Made by a program: the position numbers and the translations under genes. A stretch of DNA of 43,323 nucleotides. Source: an uncultured Chloroflexota bacterium (GTDB lineage: Bacteria > Chloroflexota > Anaerolineae > Aggregatilineales > Phototrophicaceae). The notes under the pieces were generated by a model that had not been told where the DNA came from, did not search any database, and worked only from the letters and a program-made list of their open reading frames with translations. Where the stretch lies: positions 1-43,323 of the forward strand of contig CALKIA010000343.1 in NCBI GenBank assembly GCA_937988705.1, given 5' to 3'. Shown piece after piece: positions 7,125 through 16,257 of this stretch. The first letter of the stretch is position 1, and each line of letters starts with the position of its first letter.

Positions 7125-8261
7125 ATGAAAAGAGTGGTTGTAAGCAATCTGGTCGGGACTGAACAGCCGGAAGCTCCACGTTATGTCGATCCGCTGTGGG
7201 ATGCGTTCAAACGGCGCGTTTTCCTCGTCGCCGGCATTGTGGTGTTCCTGTGGCTGTTCATAAGTTTCGTCGGTGCCACCGTCGATATTCTGCTGCTGCT
7301 GCTTCTGTGTGTGCTGATCGCGGTTGGCGTACGCGGTACAGCAGATTGGATCGCGCAGCGCACACCTTTGTCCAACCGCATGAGTGTTGCACTGACCGCC
7401 GTGCTCATCATGGCGTTGATCGCGGGCGCTAGCTTCGTCGTCGGTCCCAGTCTGGCCAACCAACTCGGCCAGTTGAACACAACGCTGGAAACATCGCTGC
7501 AGCAAATCGAACGCGAGCTGATGCGCTACGGGTGGGGGCAAGAATTTGTGGATCGGCTGCCCACCACGACCGATCTCCTGAATCAAGTGATGGGGCGCAG
7601 TTCCGCCATCTTCGCCCAGATAACCGGGATTCTCTCATCCGTTCTGAGCCTCCTATCCACCATCATCGTTGTGATCTTTGTGAGTTTGTTCCTCGCAATT
7701 GAGCCCAACACCTACGTCAGCAGCTTCGTGCAGCTCATTCCGCAGAATCAACGCCAGCGCGTGCGCGATACTTTCGGCGAAGTCAACCGCACGCTCAAAA
7801 AATGGCTGCTCACCCGCGCTGTGTCGATGGTTGAGGTCGGACTGCTCTCGTTCATCGGACTACAGCTTTCGGGCATGCCGTTGAGCCTTTCGCTGGCAAT
7901 AATCGCCGCAATTGGCGCGTTTATCCCCACCTTCGGGCCGATTCTCGCCCTCATTCCGGCGGTGCTGGTGGCGTTCATCCAGAGTCCGGAACAAGCGCTC
8001 ATCGTCACGCTGCTGTACCTTGGAATTCAGATGTTCGACAATTACCTAGTCACACCGCTCCTGCAAAAATCGATGCTCTATCTCCCTCCGGCGTCCATCA
8101 TTGTCGCTCAGCTGCTCTTCGGCGCGCTCACAGGCGGGTTCGGCTTAGTGCTCGCAGCCCCGGTCGCCGCGGCTCTCGTCGTTATCGTGCGTAATCTGTA
8201 CATTGAAGCGGTCTTGCACGATGACATTGCGCCGGATAACCAGCCGAAGGGTGAGCAATGA
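7125..8261 (+). CDS. AI-2E family transporter / permease
   Basis: This 378-residue integral membrane protein has the AI-2E family layout: two N-terminal helices (LVAGIVVFLWLFISFVGAT; ILLLLLLCVLIAVGVRGTA), a third near residue 85-110, a long amphipathic region, then clustered C-terminal helices. The family motifs GAFIPTFGPILALIPAVLVA and LLYLGIQMFDNYLVTPLLQK are present. Members include TqsA-like exporters and Na+/H+ antiporters, so the substrate should not be inferred from the name. Its last four bases overlap the YihY-like gene start (ATGA), so the two are translationally coupled. The ribosome-binding site is weak (GAGGCAGCGGC before ATG). Confidence 0.9.
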   Translation: MKRVVVSNLVGTEQPEAPRYVDPLWDAFKRRVFLVAGIVVFLWLFISFVGATVDILLLLLLCVLIAVGVRGTADWIAQRTPLSNRMSVALTAVLIMALIAGASFVVGPSLANQLGQLNTTLETSLQQIERELMRYGWGQEFVDRLPTTTDLLNQVMGRSSAIFAQITGILSSVLSLLSTIIVVIFVSLFLAIEPNTYVSSFVQLIPQNQRQRVRDTFGEVNRTLKKWLLTRAVSMVEVGLLSFIGLQLSGMPLSLSLAIIAAIGAFIPTFGPILALIPAVLVAFIQSPEQALIVTLLYLGIQMFDNYLVTPLLQKSMLYLPPASIIVAQLLFGALTGGFGLVLAAPVAAALVVIVRNLYIEAVLHDDIAPDNQPKGEQ

Positions 8262-9151
8262 AACTCCGTGACCTCTTCGCCCTGCTCCGCGAAACGGCGA
8301 CGCAGTGGAGTTCGAGTCAGGTGGTGCGTCTGGCCGCCGCGATTTCGTACTATGCCGCCTCGTCCATCCTCTCACTGCTCGCCCTAACCGGGATGTTGAG
8401 CAGCCTGTTTCTCTTCAGTGAACAGGCCATTCGCAGCGAAATCGTGCACGGCATCGAGCAGATTATCGGAGAGGAGAATGCGCAAGTCATCGACGGAGCG
8501 TTAGCCGATGCGTCGAACGATCTGCGGCAAAGCTCACCGTTCGCTGCGCTGGGTATTGTCGCCGTACTGCTCTACAGCACGTCGCGTTTGTTCCGGCGGT
8601 TGCGGGATGCGCTCAATGTCATTTGGGATGTCGAGCACCTGCATCCGCCCCAGAGCATGGTCCGGCAATATGTGAAAGACACCGTGATTTCATTGGCCGC
8701 CGCGGTGATCTTCGGCCTCCTCCTGCTCGTCATCCTGCTTCTGAATGGTGTCGCTTTTATCGCCGTCGACCTTCTGGATCGCTTGCTTCCCGAAACCACC
8801 ATGCTTCAAATCTGGCAGTTCGTCGGCTATGCCTCGCTGCTGCTCATCATGATCGTCGTCTTCACGCTGATTTACCGGTTCATGCCCGACACACGGCTGC
8901 CGTGGCGCAGCGTGCTGATCGGTGGCACTGTTACGGCGACCCTGTTCACGCTCGGTCAGTTCGTGATCGGCTGGTATATCGATCTGACCAATACCGGCAC
9001 GGTCTTCGGCGTACTCGGCGCGTTCCTGGTTATCCTGCTGTGGGTCTATATCTGCGCGTATATCGTGTTGTTCGGCGCCATCTTCACATACCTCTACGAT
9101 CAGCGGCAGGCGACCCCGCACACTCCGACCATTACAGCTCAATCAGGTTGA
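8258..9151 (+). CDS. YihY/virulence factor BrkB-family membrane protein
   Basis: The 297-residue protein has about six transmembrane helices and the family pattern: RLAAAISYYAASSILSLLAL near residues 28-47, a soluble loop with EENAQVIDGALADAS, SRLFRRLRDALNVIWDVE near 108-125, YRFMPDTRLPWRSVLIGGTV near 207-226, and a final GAFLVILLWVYICAYIVLFG. The family was once labelled ribonuclease BN, which is not supported; its function is not established. It overlaps the upstream permease by 4 bp. The 3' end overlaps the convergent response regulator gene by 20 bp, leaving no room for a terminator between them. Confidence 0.9.
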   Translation: MKLRDLFALLRETATQWSSSQVVRLAAAISYYAASSILSLLALTGMLSSLFLFSEQAIRSEIVHGIEQIIGEENAQVIDGALADASNDLRQSSPFAALGIVAVLLYSTSRLFRRLRDALNVIWDVEHLHPPQSMVRQYVKDTVISLAAAVIFGLLLLVILLLNGVAFIAVDLLDRLLPETTMLQIWQFVGYASLLLIMIVVFTLIYRFMPDTRLPWRSVLIGGTVTATLFTLGQFVIGWYIDLTNTGTVFGVLGAFLVILLWVYICAYIVLFGAIFTYLYDQRQATPHTPTITAQSG

Positions 9152-9770
9152 GCCGCCGCGCAATCGACGCCGCTTCGGTGCGCGTATTGGCGCTCAGTTT
9201 CATCAGAATGCTGCGTACGTGCTTTTTGACCGTTGTCGGGCTGACGATGAGGATCTCGGCAATTTCCTTATTTGTCCGGCCTTGTTCGACGTGGCGCAGC
9301 ACCTCCAGTTCGCGTTCAGTCAGGTCAATGTCCGGTTTCACCGGCTGGCGCATCGCGCTCATCAAGGCGCGGGAGGCCTCAATCGAGAGGTACGTTTCCC
9401 CCTCGACGACCGCGTGGATCGCCTTGCCCAGTTCCGCCAGCGTGAAATTCTTCAGCAAATACCCGACGGCTCCCGCTTCGACCGTCGAACGCACAAGTTC
9501 CTCATCATCGAAACTGCTCAACGCAATGATCTCTGTCTCCGGGCAGGTCTCCCGCAGCACCTGAATCGCATCGACGCCGCTCATCGTCGGCATGCGCAGA
9601 TCCATCAGCACCACATCGGGTTTGAGCTCCATACAGAGCTGCACCGCCTGTCGACCATTATCGGCTTCTCCCACCAACTCGATATCGGCGAAGGTCAGCA
9701 GCGAAACCGCCAGTCCTTTTCGGACAACCGTATGGTCGTCCACCACCACCACGCGAATCATGTCGGTCAT
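9132..9770 (-). CDS. NarL/FixJ-type response regulator (receiver + LuxR HTH)
   Basis: The 212-residue protein has a receiver domain (residues 1-120) with the acidic pocket VVDDH, phospho-acceptor D57 in VVLMDLRMP, Ser at LSSFDDEE and the conserved Lys in GYLLKNF. A LuxR-type helix-turn-helix follows (about 148-205; LTERELEVLRHVEQGRTNKE, VSPTTVKKHVRSIL). It lies 15 nt after the histidine kinase gene in the same direction and is its evident partner. DNA targets may include the GTATCC palindromes at 11764-11787 (upstream of this operon) and 21965-21987; that link is inference. Confidence 0.95.
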   Translation of the reverse strand: MTDMIRVVVVDDHTVVRKGLAVSLLTFADIELVGEADNGRQAVQLCMELKPDVVLMDLRMPTMSGVDAIQVLRETCPETEIIALSSFDDEELVRSTVEAGAVGYLLKNFTLAELGKAIHAVVEGETYLSIEASRALMSAMRQPVKPDIDLTERELEVLRHVEQGRTNKEIAEILIVSPTTVKKHVRSILMKLSANTRTEAASIARRLNLIEL

Positions 9771-9785
9771 ATCATTTCTCCCTTA

Positions 9786-11690
9786 TCAGCCGGGATCCAA
9801 CCAACGCATAATGACCACGGTGCCCGCCCCGACTTGGCTCTGAATCGCCAGCGTCGCGCCCACGGACTCCGCCCGTTCGCGCATCGACTCGCGGCCCAGC
9901 CCGCTGGAACTGCTCTCAGGGTCGAAGCCGATGCCATCATCCTGAATCGCCAGTTCACCCTGGTGCTCGGCCAGCAGCAGGCGTACCGTCAGCGTGGTAG
10001 CCGCCGCATGTTTCAGAACGTTGTTGATCGCCTCCTGAGCGATGCGATAGAACGCCATTTGTACTTCCGGGGTCAACGCATCTGCGGAGGCCGCATCGAA
10101 ATGCGTTTCAACCTGAAGGCGATCTTTGACGGTTTCCACCAACTGCTCCAACTGGTGAACAAGGGTCGTCTTGGTGGACTGCTCAGGTCGCAGTTCCCAC
10201 AACAGGATCCGCATTTCGGCCAGCGCACTCCGGTTCAGTTGACGCAGTGTCTCCAGATGAACGGTGATCTGGTCGAAGTTCGTTCGTCCCAATTCAACGA
10301 CGGCTTCCGCGAGCAGACTCGACGTGAACAGCTTTTGACTGATGGCATCGTGTAGATCCCGCGCCAGCCGATTTCGCTCTTCGAACACGGCGAGGGCTTT
10401 CGCTTTCTCGTGCAGCTGTGCGTTCGAAATGGCGACCGCGGCATGCGTCGCAAATGCCTCTAACCGTTCCCCGTGTGCAGACGTGAAAAAATTGGACTGT
10501 CTACTCGTCAGATTCAGGAAGCCGATCACTTGGTCCTGCAATTGAATGGGGACTCCGGCGTAGGAATGAACGTGATCCGGCTCGAATTGGGCGGTCCACT
10601 GCGGGTAGATTCGGGCGTTCGGCAGCAGCAGCGGTTTTCCCGTCTCAATCATCTCCTGCAAAATCAGATTGTCGGTGACGGATAAGAGCAGATTGGAATT
10701 GGGATTGGACGGCGTAGAATTCTGATACCCGTGCGCGCCGACGATGCGGGCCTGTCCCGCTTCGAACAACATGATATCCGCGGCATCGTGCGGCACCACC
10801 CGGCCTAGCACAGTGAGGATCTGATCCAGAACCTCGGTCAGGTTCAGTGAGCTGTTCAGGAGCATCGCGCTATCCCGCAGCGCTTCGGCGAGCACCCGCT
10901 GCTCACGCTCGTTCTGCTCAATCTCCTTGCGTGCCGTGATATCGAGTGCCACGCCCACGATGCCAGTAATGTTTCCCTGTGCGTCGCGCAGGGCTTCTAA
11001 GGTCATGTCATAACACCGTTCAATTCCATCTATATGCACGGGTATTTCAACGCGTGTCCCGCTGCCGGTTTCCAGAACACTCCGCTTGATCTGTTCCACC
11101 TCTGCCGCCTCATCAGCCTCCGGTATCAAATCCAGATCGCGTTTGCCCCGCACCCCCTCAAGTGTGAAACGGCCACTGGCATTGTGCAGCCACGTATAGC
11201 GCAAATCCGTATCCTGGTTGAAAACCGAGACCGTCGATCCTTTGAGCGCAATGCGAAACCGTTCGCTGTTCAGGCGTAAGGCTTCGGCCAGTTGCGTTTG
11301 TTCCCTCATCTTCTGCTGCATCGCCGCGAAGACCCGCCGACGCTCTTCGAACAACCAGCTCACGACGACGCTCATCGCGAGGAAGATGCTGAAGCGCGCG
11401 ACGTTGTCAAGCGAAAGCAGGGCATCATAGTGCGGCGCAGGGAAGAAGTAGATCACGGAGCCCACCGTCAGACAGGTCACGAACAAACCTGATCCGAAGC
11501 TGCCATACCATGCGCTCAACGCGACGGCCGGCCAGAATAACAGGAAAGGATTGGGTTCGACCAGATTGCGCAGCACCAGCGAAGCGCCGAGCGCCACTGC
11601 GAAGATCAGCAGGGAAATGGCGTAGCGGATATACCACGCTGTTCGCATGGTGAAAGATTCTTCTCTGGCCTGGGCTTTTGGCATGGGCAT
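9786..11690 (-). CDS. Membrane sensor histidine kinase (PAS-GAF-HisKA_3)
   Basis: The 634-residue kinase opens with a DUF4118-like membrane module of three or four helices (YIRYAISLLIFAVALGASLV, PFLLFWPAVALSAWYGSFGS). A coiled region, a PAS domain (about 145-265, ending GIVGVALDITARKEIEQNER), a GAF domain (about 285-425, VPHDAADIMLF, YAGVPIQLQDQVIGFLNL) and a HisKA_3 dimerisation domain follow, with H447 in RLARDLHDAISQK. The HATPase has an N-box (EAINNVLKHA), DDGIGFDP and SMRERAESVGA. It should sense a soluble or redox signal through PAS/GAF and phosphorylate the downstream regulator. The ATG at 11690 has AGGA 7 nt upstream; ATG 11648 is an alternative nearer the first helix. Confidence 0.93.
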   Translation of the reverse strand: MPMPKAQAREESFTMRTAWYIRYAISLLIFAVALGASLVLRNLVEPNPFLLFWPAVALSAWYGSFGSGLFVTCLTVGSVIYFFPAPHYDALLSLDNVARFSIFLAMSVVVSWLFEERRRVFAAMQQKMREQTQLAEALRLNSERFRIALKGSTVSVFNQDTDLRYTWLHNASGRFTLEGVRGKRDLDLIPEADEAAEVEQIKRSVLETGSGTRVEIPVHIDGIERCYDMTLEALRDAQGNITGIVGVALDITARKEIEQNEREQRVLAEALRDSAMLLNSSLNLTEVLDQILTVLGRVVPHDAADIMLFEAGQARIVGAHGYQNSTPSNPNSNLLLSVTDNLILQEMIETGKPLLLPNARIYPQWTAQFEPDHVHSYAGVPIQLQDQVIGFLNLTSRQSNFFTSAHGERLEAFATHAAVAISNAQLHEKAKALAVFEERNRLARDLHDAISQKLFTSSLLAEAVVELGRTNFDQITVHLETLRQLNRSALAEMRILLWELRPEQSTKTTLVHQLEQLVETVKDRLQVETHFDAASADALTPEVQMAFYRIAQEAINNVLKHAAATTLTVRLLLAEHQGELAIQDDGIGFDPESSSSGLGRESMRERAESVGATLAIQSQVGAGTVVIMRWLDPG

Positions 11691-11763
11691 ACGGTTTTCC
11701 TGAGCCTATAGCATAAGTTTATTTCCAATTTAATATATTCGGCCATCTTCGGCCACGCTTCTC

Positions 11764-11787
11764 ACGGTATCCCAATGGATACCCGTT
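11764..11787. promoter_or_regulatory. GGTATCC-N4-GGATACC palindrome between divergent genes
   Basis: ACGGTATCC-CAAT-GGATACCCGTT has perfect 7-bp arms with a 4-bp spacer. It lies 74 bp upstream of the histidine kinase start and 79 bp upstream of the secreted SnoaL-like gene, a fitting place for an operator serving either. A near-identical site (ACGGTATCC-TTAA-GGATACTGTT) is at 21965-21987. The neighbouring LuxR-type regulator is the obvious candidate binder, but no experiment or database match supports this here. Confidence 0.5.
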
Positions 11788-11865
11788 GAGTCGCCCAATT
11801 AACGACGATTCAACTTACAAACTTTATTACCATTAAAGTATTGAGACGTGATGAAGGAGGTACCG

Positions 11866-12747
11866 ATGAAACCGTTCACCAAAGCCAGACTATTCTTACC
11901 ACTGGTGGTTATTCTCGCCCTGCTGACCGCCGCTTCGGTTTTCGCGCAGGATGCAACCCCCCAGATGGGCGATCCGCAGGCGGTCGTCGAGAGCTACCTG
12001 ATGAATCGTGATGCGAATCTGCTGGCCGAAAATGTGGAATTTGCCGACCCCCTGGGTCGGGAACCCATTGTCGGACGTGATGCTACCGCCGGCATGGAAG
12101 GCTCGATGTTCGGCGAACAGTATGGGTGGAATCTTGAACCGTGGCGCTATTTCTACGCGGATACGACGGTCGTCGTCGAGTTCACTTATGCTGATGACGC
12201 CGCCAACCAGACCGCCGTTCGCTCAGCGGGCGCTGAGGTCGCTGTACCGCTGGTCGCCATTTTCCAGGTCATGGATGGGCAAATCACCAGCATGCGCACC
12301 TACACTGACTCAGCCTTTGTTCAGACCGGAATTGGCGTTCCGGGTGCCGTCGGGGACCCCGGCATGGCAGTCGATATGAGCGATCCTTATGCTTTGCTCG
12401 ACGCGGTCACCGACGATCCCGCCTCGTATCAGAGCCAGACGGTGACCGTCGCTGGGCCGATCACGGAAGTCATCGGCGCTGAAGGTCAAATCGCGCTGGT
12501 GATTGTCGAACGCGATCTGTTGGGTGATGACCCCGCCCTGATCATTCCCGAAAGCGAAGACGTGTTCATGAATGCCGCGTGGGCGACCGGGGAAGAAATT
12601 CAAATCACCGGAACCGTGCAGCAGTTCGATATGGCTGGACTGGAAGAGCAGCTGGGCCGCGATCTTGATGACAACCTGTTCACCGGTTACGAAGATTACC
12701 CCGTGATCATTGCTTCTGAAGCCAGCCTGCTGGGTGGCAACGGGTAA
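11866..12747 (+). CDS. Secreted SnoaL-like protein with C-terminal beta domain
   Basis: The 293-residue protein starts at ATG 11866 after AAGGAGG. A signal peptide (MKPFTKARLFLPLVVILALL, cleavage near VFAQ) precedes a SnoaL/NTF2-like domain (about 40-155; VVESYLMNRDANLLAENVEF, VVVEFTYADDAAN, ISFRTY-like end ITSMRTYTDSAF). The second part (about 175-290) reads like a small beta/OB-type domain (YQSQTVTVAGPITEVIGAEG, EEIQITGTVQQFDMAGL). No catalytic set is evident. It lies just upstream of the quinoprotein gene but is separated from it by a strong hairpin, so it is probably its own transcript. Function unknown; a periplasmic or surface ligand-binding role is a guess. Confidence 0.8.
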   Translation: MKPFTKARLFLPLVVILALLTAASVFAQDATPQMGDPQAVVESYLMNRDANLLAENVEFADPLGREPIVGRDATAGMEGSMFGEQYGWNLEPWRYFYADTTVVVEFTYADDAANQTAVRSAGAEVAVPLVAIFQVMDGQITSMRTYTDSAFVQTGIGVPGAVGDPGMAVDMSDPYALLDAVTDDPASYQSQTVTVAGPITEVIGAEGQIALVIVERDLLGDDPALIIPESEDVFMNAAWATGEEIQITGTVQQFDMAGLEEQLGRDLDDNLFTGYEDYPVIIASEASLLGGNG

Positions 12748-12759
12748 GGTTTCAAACCA

Positions 12760-12793
12760 CAAGAGCGCCATCACCTGTGTGATAGCGCTCTTG
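12760..12793 (+). terminator. Intrinsic terminator-like hairpin
   Basis: CAAGAGCGC and GCGCTCTTG pair around an inner ATCAC-CTGT-GTGAT stem, giving an almost fully paired hairpin with one bulged base on each side, followed by TCTGTTGTT. It sits 12 bp after the SnoaL-like stop codon and 42 bp before the quinoprotein start, so it most likely ends the former transcript. The T-tract is interrupted. Confidence 0.7.
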
Positions 12794-12834
12794 TCTGTTG
12801 TTACGACCGACCATACACCAGAAAGGAGCACAAC

Positions 12835-15087
12835 ATGCCTCTGCGACGAACTGCAATCCTTTTGCAGATTTTTTGTATTCTGCTCTTCACCTCGGTCTTA
12901 TTCGCTCAGGAAGCGACCGAAACCCCCGAAGCAACCCAACCTACCGAGCTCACGCCCGAATTTCTCGTGACTCCAGAAATGACTGAACTCCCACAAGCTG
13001 ACGCGATTCCGCCGGAAATCGCCGCGCACATGGACGATTGGCCGCTGCCGAACCGCGACTATGCCAATACCCGCGCGGTGCTGACTTCGACCATTAACAG
13101 CGGCAACGTCGATCAATTGGAAGTGGCGTGGTCGTTCCCCATTCCCGGTCGCGCGCCCTACGGTGCAGCGGCATCCGCGCCGGTGATCGTGGCGGGCGTT
13201 GTGTACTTTCAGGATCTGGCCAGCAATGTTTTTGCGATTGATCTCGACAGCGGCGAGGTGCTGTGGGAACGGTTGTACGACAACGGCGTGATCGGGCCGA
13301 ATGGCGTCGGGGTTGGTTATGGCAAGGTGTTTGCCATTACGAGCGTCGATACGTTTGCGGCCCTCGATATGGCTACGGGGCAGGAAATCTGGGTGCGAAC
13401 GACGGCCAATCGTCCAACAGGCGCATTTCAACCCATCGCTTATGGCGGCTACGCCTACTATACGACGCAGGCGGGAGTCGCGGGGGACGGCGAAAATTCA
13501 TTCCGTGGCTATACACCGGGCACGAGCGGCCACATCTACGCGCTCGATCCCGACACGGGCGAGACAGCCTGGGAATTCCAGACCGTGGAAGAAGGTTTTT
13601 GGGGCAATCCGGAAGTCAACAGCGGCGCTGGTGTGTGGTTTCCGCCCGCCATTGATACCCGTTCCGGGCTGACCTTCTGGGGGACGGGCAATCCCGCGCC
13701 CTTCCCGGGCACGTTCGATTTCCCGAATGCGACCAGCCGCCCCGAACCGAATCTGTATGCTAATTCGCTGATCGCCCTGCAGCACGATAGCGGGGAACTC
13801 GCCTGGTACAACTACGTTAATCAGAATGACCTGTTCGATCTCGACCTTCAACTATCGCCCATGCTGGCAACCGTCGCCATCGACGGCATTGCGCGCGATA
13901 TCGTGATCGGATCTGGCAAACTGGGGTACATCTTCGCGATGGATCGCGCGACGGGAGCCACGCTGTGGAGCGCGCCTGTCGGCATCCATCAGAACGACGA
14001 TATTGAGGAAATTCCGCCCGGCGAAACTATCACCGTGTATCCGGGCGTGCTCGGCGGTGTCGAAACGCCGATGGCGTACGCCGATGGCATCATCTATGCG
14101 CCTGTGCTGAATCTGCCAACCGAGTATGAAGCGACCGCGTTTGGCTCTCTGGATGGTTCGGAAGCGGTGGCGGCAGCGAACGAACGTACCCCGATCGGAC
14201 AGGGTACCAGTGAACTGGTGGCACTGGATGCCGCAACGGGTCGCGTGTTGTGGTCACATGAGTTCGACAGCGATATGTACGGTGGCGCGACGGTGGTGAG
14301 CGACCTCGTGTTTGCCGCCACCTTTGATGGCATGATCTATGCCCTCAATCGCGCTTCCGGCGAAATCGTCTGGTCGTATCAAGCGCCTGCCGGGATCAAT
14401 GCGTGGCCGGCTGTCGCTGATGACATGATCGTCTGGCCCGCTGGGTTTGGCAACACACCTTCGCTGATCGCGCTGCGCCTCCCGCTCGCTGCTGGCGAAC
14501 CGGCAGCGACCCAAAGTGCCGAGGCCGAAGCGACGCCGGATGCACAAGCTGCACCGGAAGCCACACAGAGTGCCGAAGCGACCGCCGAAGCGACCGCGCA
14601 GCCCCAGCCTGAAGGTGAAGCGACTCAAGCGGCCGAGGGCGGGAGCGGCGAACAAGCTTCGAGCGAATTCATCACGGTCGATGCGGAGAACCAGACCGTC
14701 ACGTTGACCGTCATCGCCGCCTACGACAACACGAACGGCGGCCTCAATTTCAACGGGTACGCCAATGGCGAGGCGACTTATCTTGTGCCGGAGGGTTGGA
14801 CCGTCAATGTGAATTTCGAGAACCGCGCCGACCTGCCCCACAGCGCGATGATCGTCCCGCAGGATGCGGTCAGCGAACAGCAAATGCCTGAACCGGTATT
14901 TGACGGCGCGGCGGTTTCCGATCCCAATGCCGGGGTCACCGGGACGGCGGAATTCAGCTTTACCGCGAGTGCGGCAGGTACCTACGCCATGGCCTGCGGC
15001 GTACCGGGGCACGCGGCGAGCGGCCACTGGATCGTCTTCGAAGTCGGCAGTTCCGATGTTCAGCCCGCATTCCAGACGGGCGGCTAA
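12835..15087 (+). CDS. Secreted PQQ-type beta-propeller fused to a sulfocyanin-like cupredoxin
   Basis: The 750-residue protein has a signal peptide (cleavage near LFAQ), then a quinoprotein dehydrogenase-like eight-bladed propeller (about 65-555). Blade motifs include VFAIDLDSGEVLW, IYALDPDTGETAWEF, LVALDAATGRVLW and IYALNRASGEIVWSY; the active-site neighbourhood shows FWGTGNPAPF and QNDLFDLDLQ, where quinoprotein ADHs have PHDLWDYD. An Ala/Glu/Thr-rich linker (about 555-608) leads to a cupredoxin domain resembling sulfocyanin (LNFNGYANGEATYLVPEGW). Copper ligands are H669, C721 and H726; the axial position, usually Met, is H731 (CGVPGHAASGHW). The ATG follows AAAGGAGC. The cation exchanger and caa3 oxidase genes follow, so it probably oxidises a substrate outside the cell and feeds electrons to the oxidase. 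No haem motif is present. The substrate is unknown; a non-enzymatic propeller remains possible. Confidence 0.85.
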   Translation: MPLRRTAILLQIFCILLFTSVLFAQEATETPEATQPTELTPEFLVTPEMTELPQADAIPPEIAAHMDDWPLPNRDYANTRAVLTSTINSGNVDQLEVAWSFPIPGRAPYGAAASAPVIVAGVVYFQDLASNVFAIDLDSGEVLWERLYDNGVIGPNGVGVGYGKVFAITSVDTFAALDMATGQEIWVRTTANRPTGAFQPIAYGGYAYYTTQAGVAGDGENSFRGYTPGTSGHIYALDPDTGETAWEFQTVEEGFWGNPEVNSGAGVWFPPAIDTRSGLTFWGTGNPAPFPGTFDFPNATSRPEPNLYANSLIALQHDSGELAWYNYVNQNDLFDLDLQLSPMLATVAIDGIARDIVIGSGKLGYIFAMDRATGATLWSAPVGIHQNDDIEEIPPGETITVYPGVLGGVETPMAYADGIIYAPVLNLPTEYEATAFGSLDGSEAVAAANERTPIGQGTSELVALDAATGRVLWSHEFDSDMYGGATVVSDLVFAATFDGMIYALNRASGEIVWSYQAPAGINAWPAVADDMIVWPAGFGNTPSLIALRLPLAAGEPAATQSAEAEATPDAQAAPEATQSAEATAEATAQPQPEGEATQAAEGGSGEQASSEFITVDAENQTVTLTVIAAYDNTNGGLNFNGYANGEATYLVPEGWTVNVNFENRADLPHSAMIVPQDAVSEQQMPEPVFDGAAVSDPNAGVTGTAEFSFTASAAGTYAMACGVPGHAASGHWIVFEVGSSDVQPAFQTGG

Positions 15088-15156
15088 CGCAAGTTACGAG
15101 AGCACGAGGGCGATGGGCGGCATCGTCCTCATCATCCTAGAAAGACGTCATAAACC

Positions 15157-16230
15157 ATGTCGTTTCTGAACTTCGAAGGTAACTCGCTGGTTCTCAATTT
15201 CGCGATCTTCGCTGGTGTGGCGGTGGTGGTATGGCTGGCCGGAACGCGGATTTCGTATTACGCGGATGCACTGGCCGACCGCACGGGGATTGGCAAAGCG
15301 TTTATGGGCATGGTGTTCCTCGCACTGGCGACTGAAACACCAGAGATCGGTACAACGGTGTCAGCGGCGATTTCGGGGAACGCTCCGCTTGCGGTCAACA
15401 ATGCGTTTGGCGGGGTGAATATGCAGACGGCCATCCTTGCCATCGTCGATCTACTGTATGTTCGTGGAGCGCTGACCTATTTTACGCCGAAGCCTGTCCT
15501 CTTGCTGCAAGGGATGTTTCTCATACTGCTGTTGGGGCTGGCGCTCGTCGCCGTTGCTGCGGGCGATACGCTGACGATTCTGGGCGTTGGGGTCTGGAGC
15601 CTACTGCTGGTTGCAGTCTATGGGATGTCTGTTTTTGCGTCACGTAACTTCGAGGGGCAGGCCGATTGGCAGCTTGAACACGCGCCCGACAAAGAGGAAG
15701 TTCAAGACTCAGTTAAATCGCCGGAAAATCAGACGACGGAAGATCGATTCGAAGGGGTTAGCACGAGGCAGTTGATCGTCCGTTTCATCATCGGTACAGG
15801 GGTCATCCTTGTTGCTGGTTTCATATTAGCCCGGGTTGGGGAAGCGATTGCCGAGCAAACGGCGTTGGGCTCAAGCTTCGTCGGTGCGACGCTGCTGGCC
15901 GCCGCTACGTCGCTGCCGGAACTAAGTACGACGGTCGCCGCAATCCGGCTGGGCAACTACAGCATGGCGTTCGCCAATATATTCGGCAGCAACAGCATCA
16001 TGATGCTGCTGGTGTTTATCGCCGATGTGTTCTATCGGCAAGGCCCGATCCTGCAGCAGGTCGACTCCTCCGCCATGTTCGCCGCCGCCTCCGGGGTGGT
16101 CATCACCGCGGTTTACATGATCGGCATGCTGGAGCGGCGTGACCGCACGGTCCTGCGCATGGGCGTCGACTCGGCGGTTGTGCTCGCCATCTACCTGGGC
16201 AGCCTTGTCATCCTGTATCAACTACGCTGA
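15157..16230 (+). CDS. CaCA-family sodium/calcium exchanger-like protein
   Basis: This 357-residue membrane protein has two homologous halves of about five helices. Each carries the alpha-repeat of the Ca2+/cation antiporter family: ALATETPEIGTTVSAAISGN with NNAFGGVN in the first half, and AAATSLPELSTTVAAIRLGN with ANIFGSNS in the second. A cytoplasmic acidic loop (HAPDKEEVQDSVKSPENQ) separates them, typical of YrbG/NCX-type exchangers. The first half has GGVN where GSN is usual. It sits 69 bp after the quinoprotein and 27 bp before the oxidase subunit II gene in one direction. PQQ enzymes need Ca2+ in the active site, so a link to extracellular calcium is tempting but unproven. Confidence 0.88.
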   Translation: MSFLNFEGNSLVLNFAIFAGVAVVVWLAGTRISYYADALADRTGIGKAFMGMVFLALATETPEIGTTVSAAISGNAPLAVNNAFGGVNMQTAILAIVDLLYVRGALTYFTPKPVLLLQGMFLILLLGLALVAVAAGDTLTILGVGVWSLLLVAVYGMSVFASRNFEGQADWQLEHAPDKEEVQDSVKSPENQTTEDRFEGVSTRQLIVRFIIGTGVILVAGFILARVGEAIAEQTALGSSFVGATLLAAATSLPELSTTVAAIRLGNYSMAFANIFGSNSIMMLLVFIADVFYRQGPILQQVDSSAMFAAASGVVITAVYMIGMLERRDRTVLRMGVDSAVVLAIYLGSLVILYQLR

Positions 16231-16257
16231 GCGCCAATCTGGAAGGAGTGAATTTTG

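Noticed and set aside
7125..8261. Quorum-sensing AI-2 export role for the AI-2E-family permease
   Set aside because: The family name is historical; members include Na+/H+ antiporters and others, and no luxS or signalling gene is nearby.
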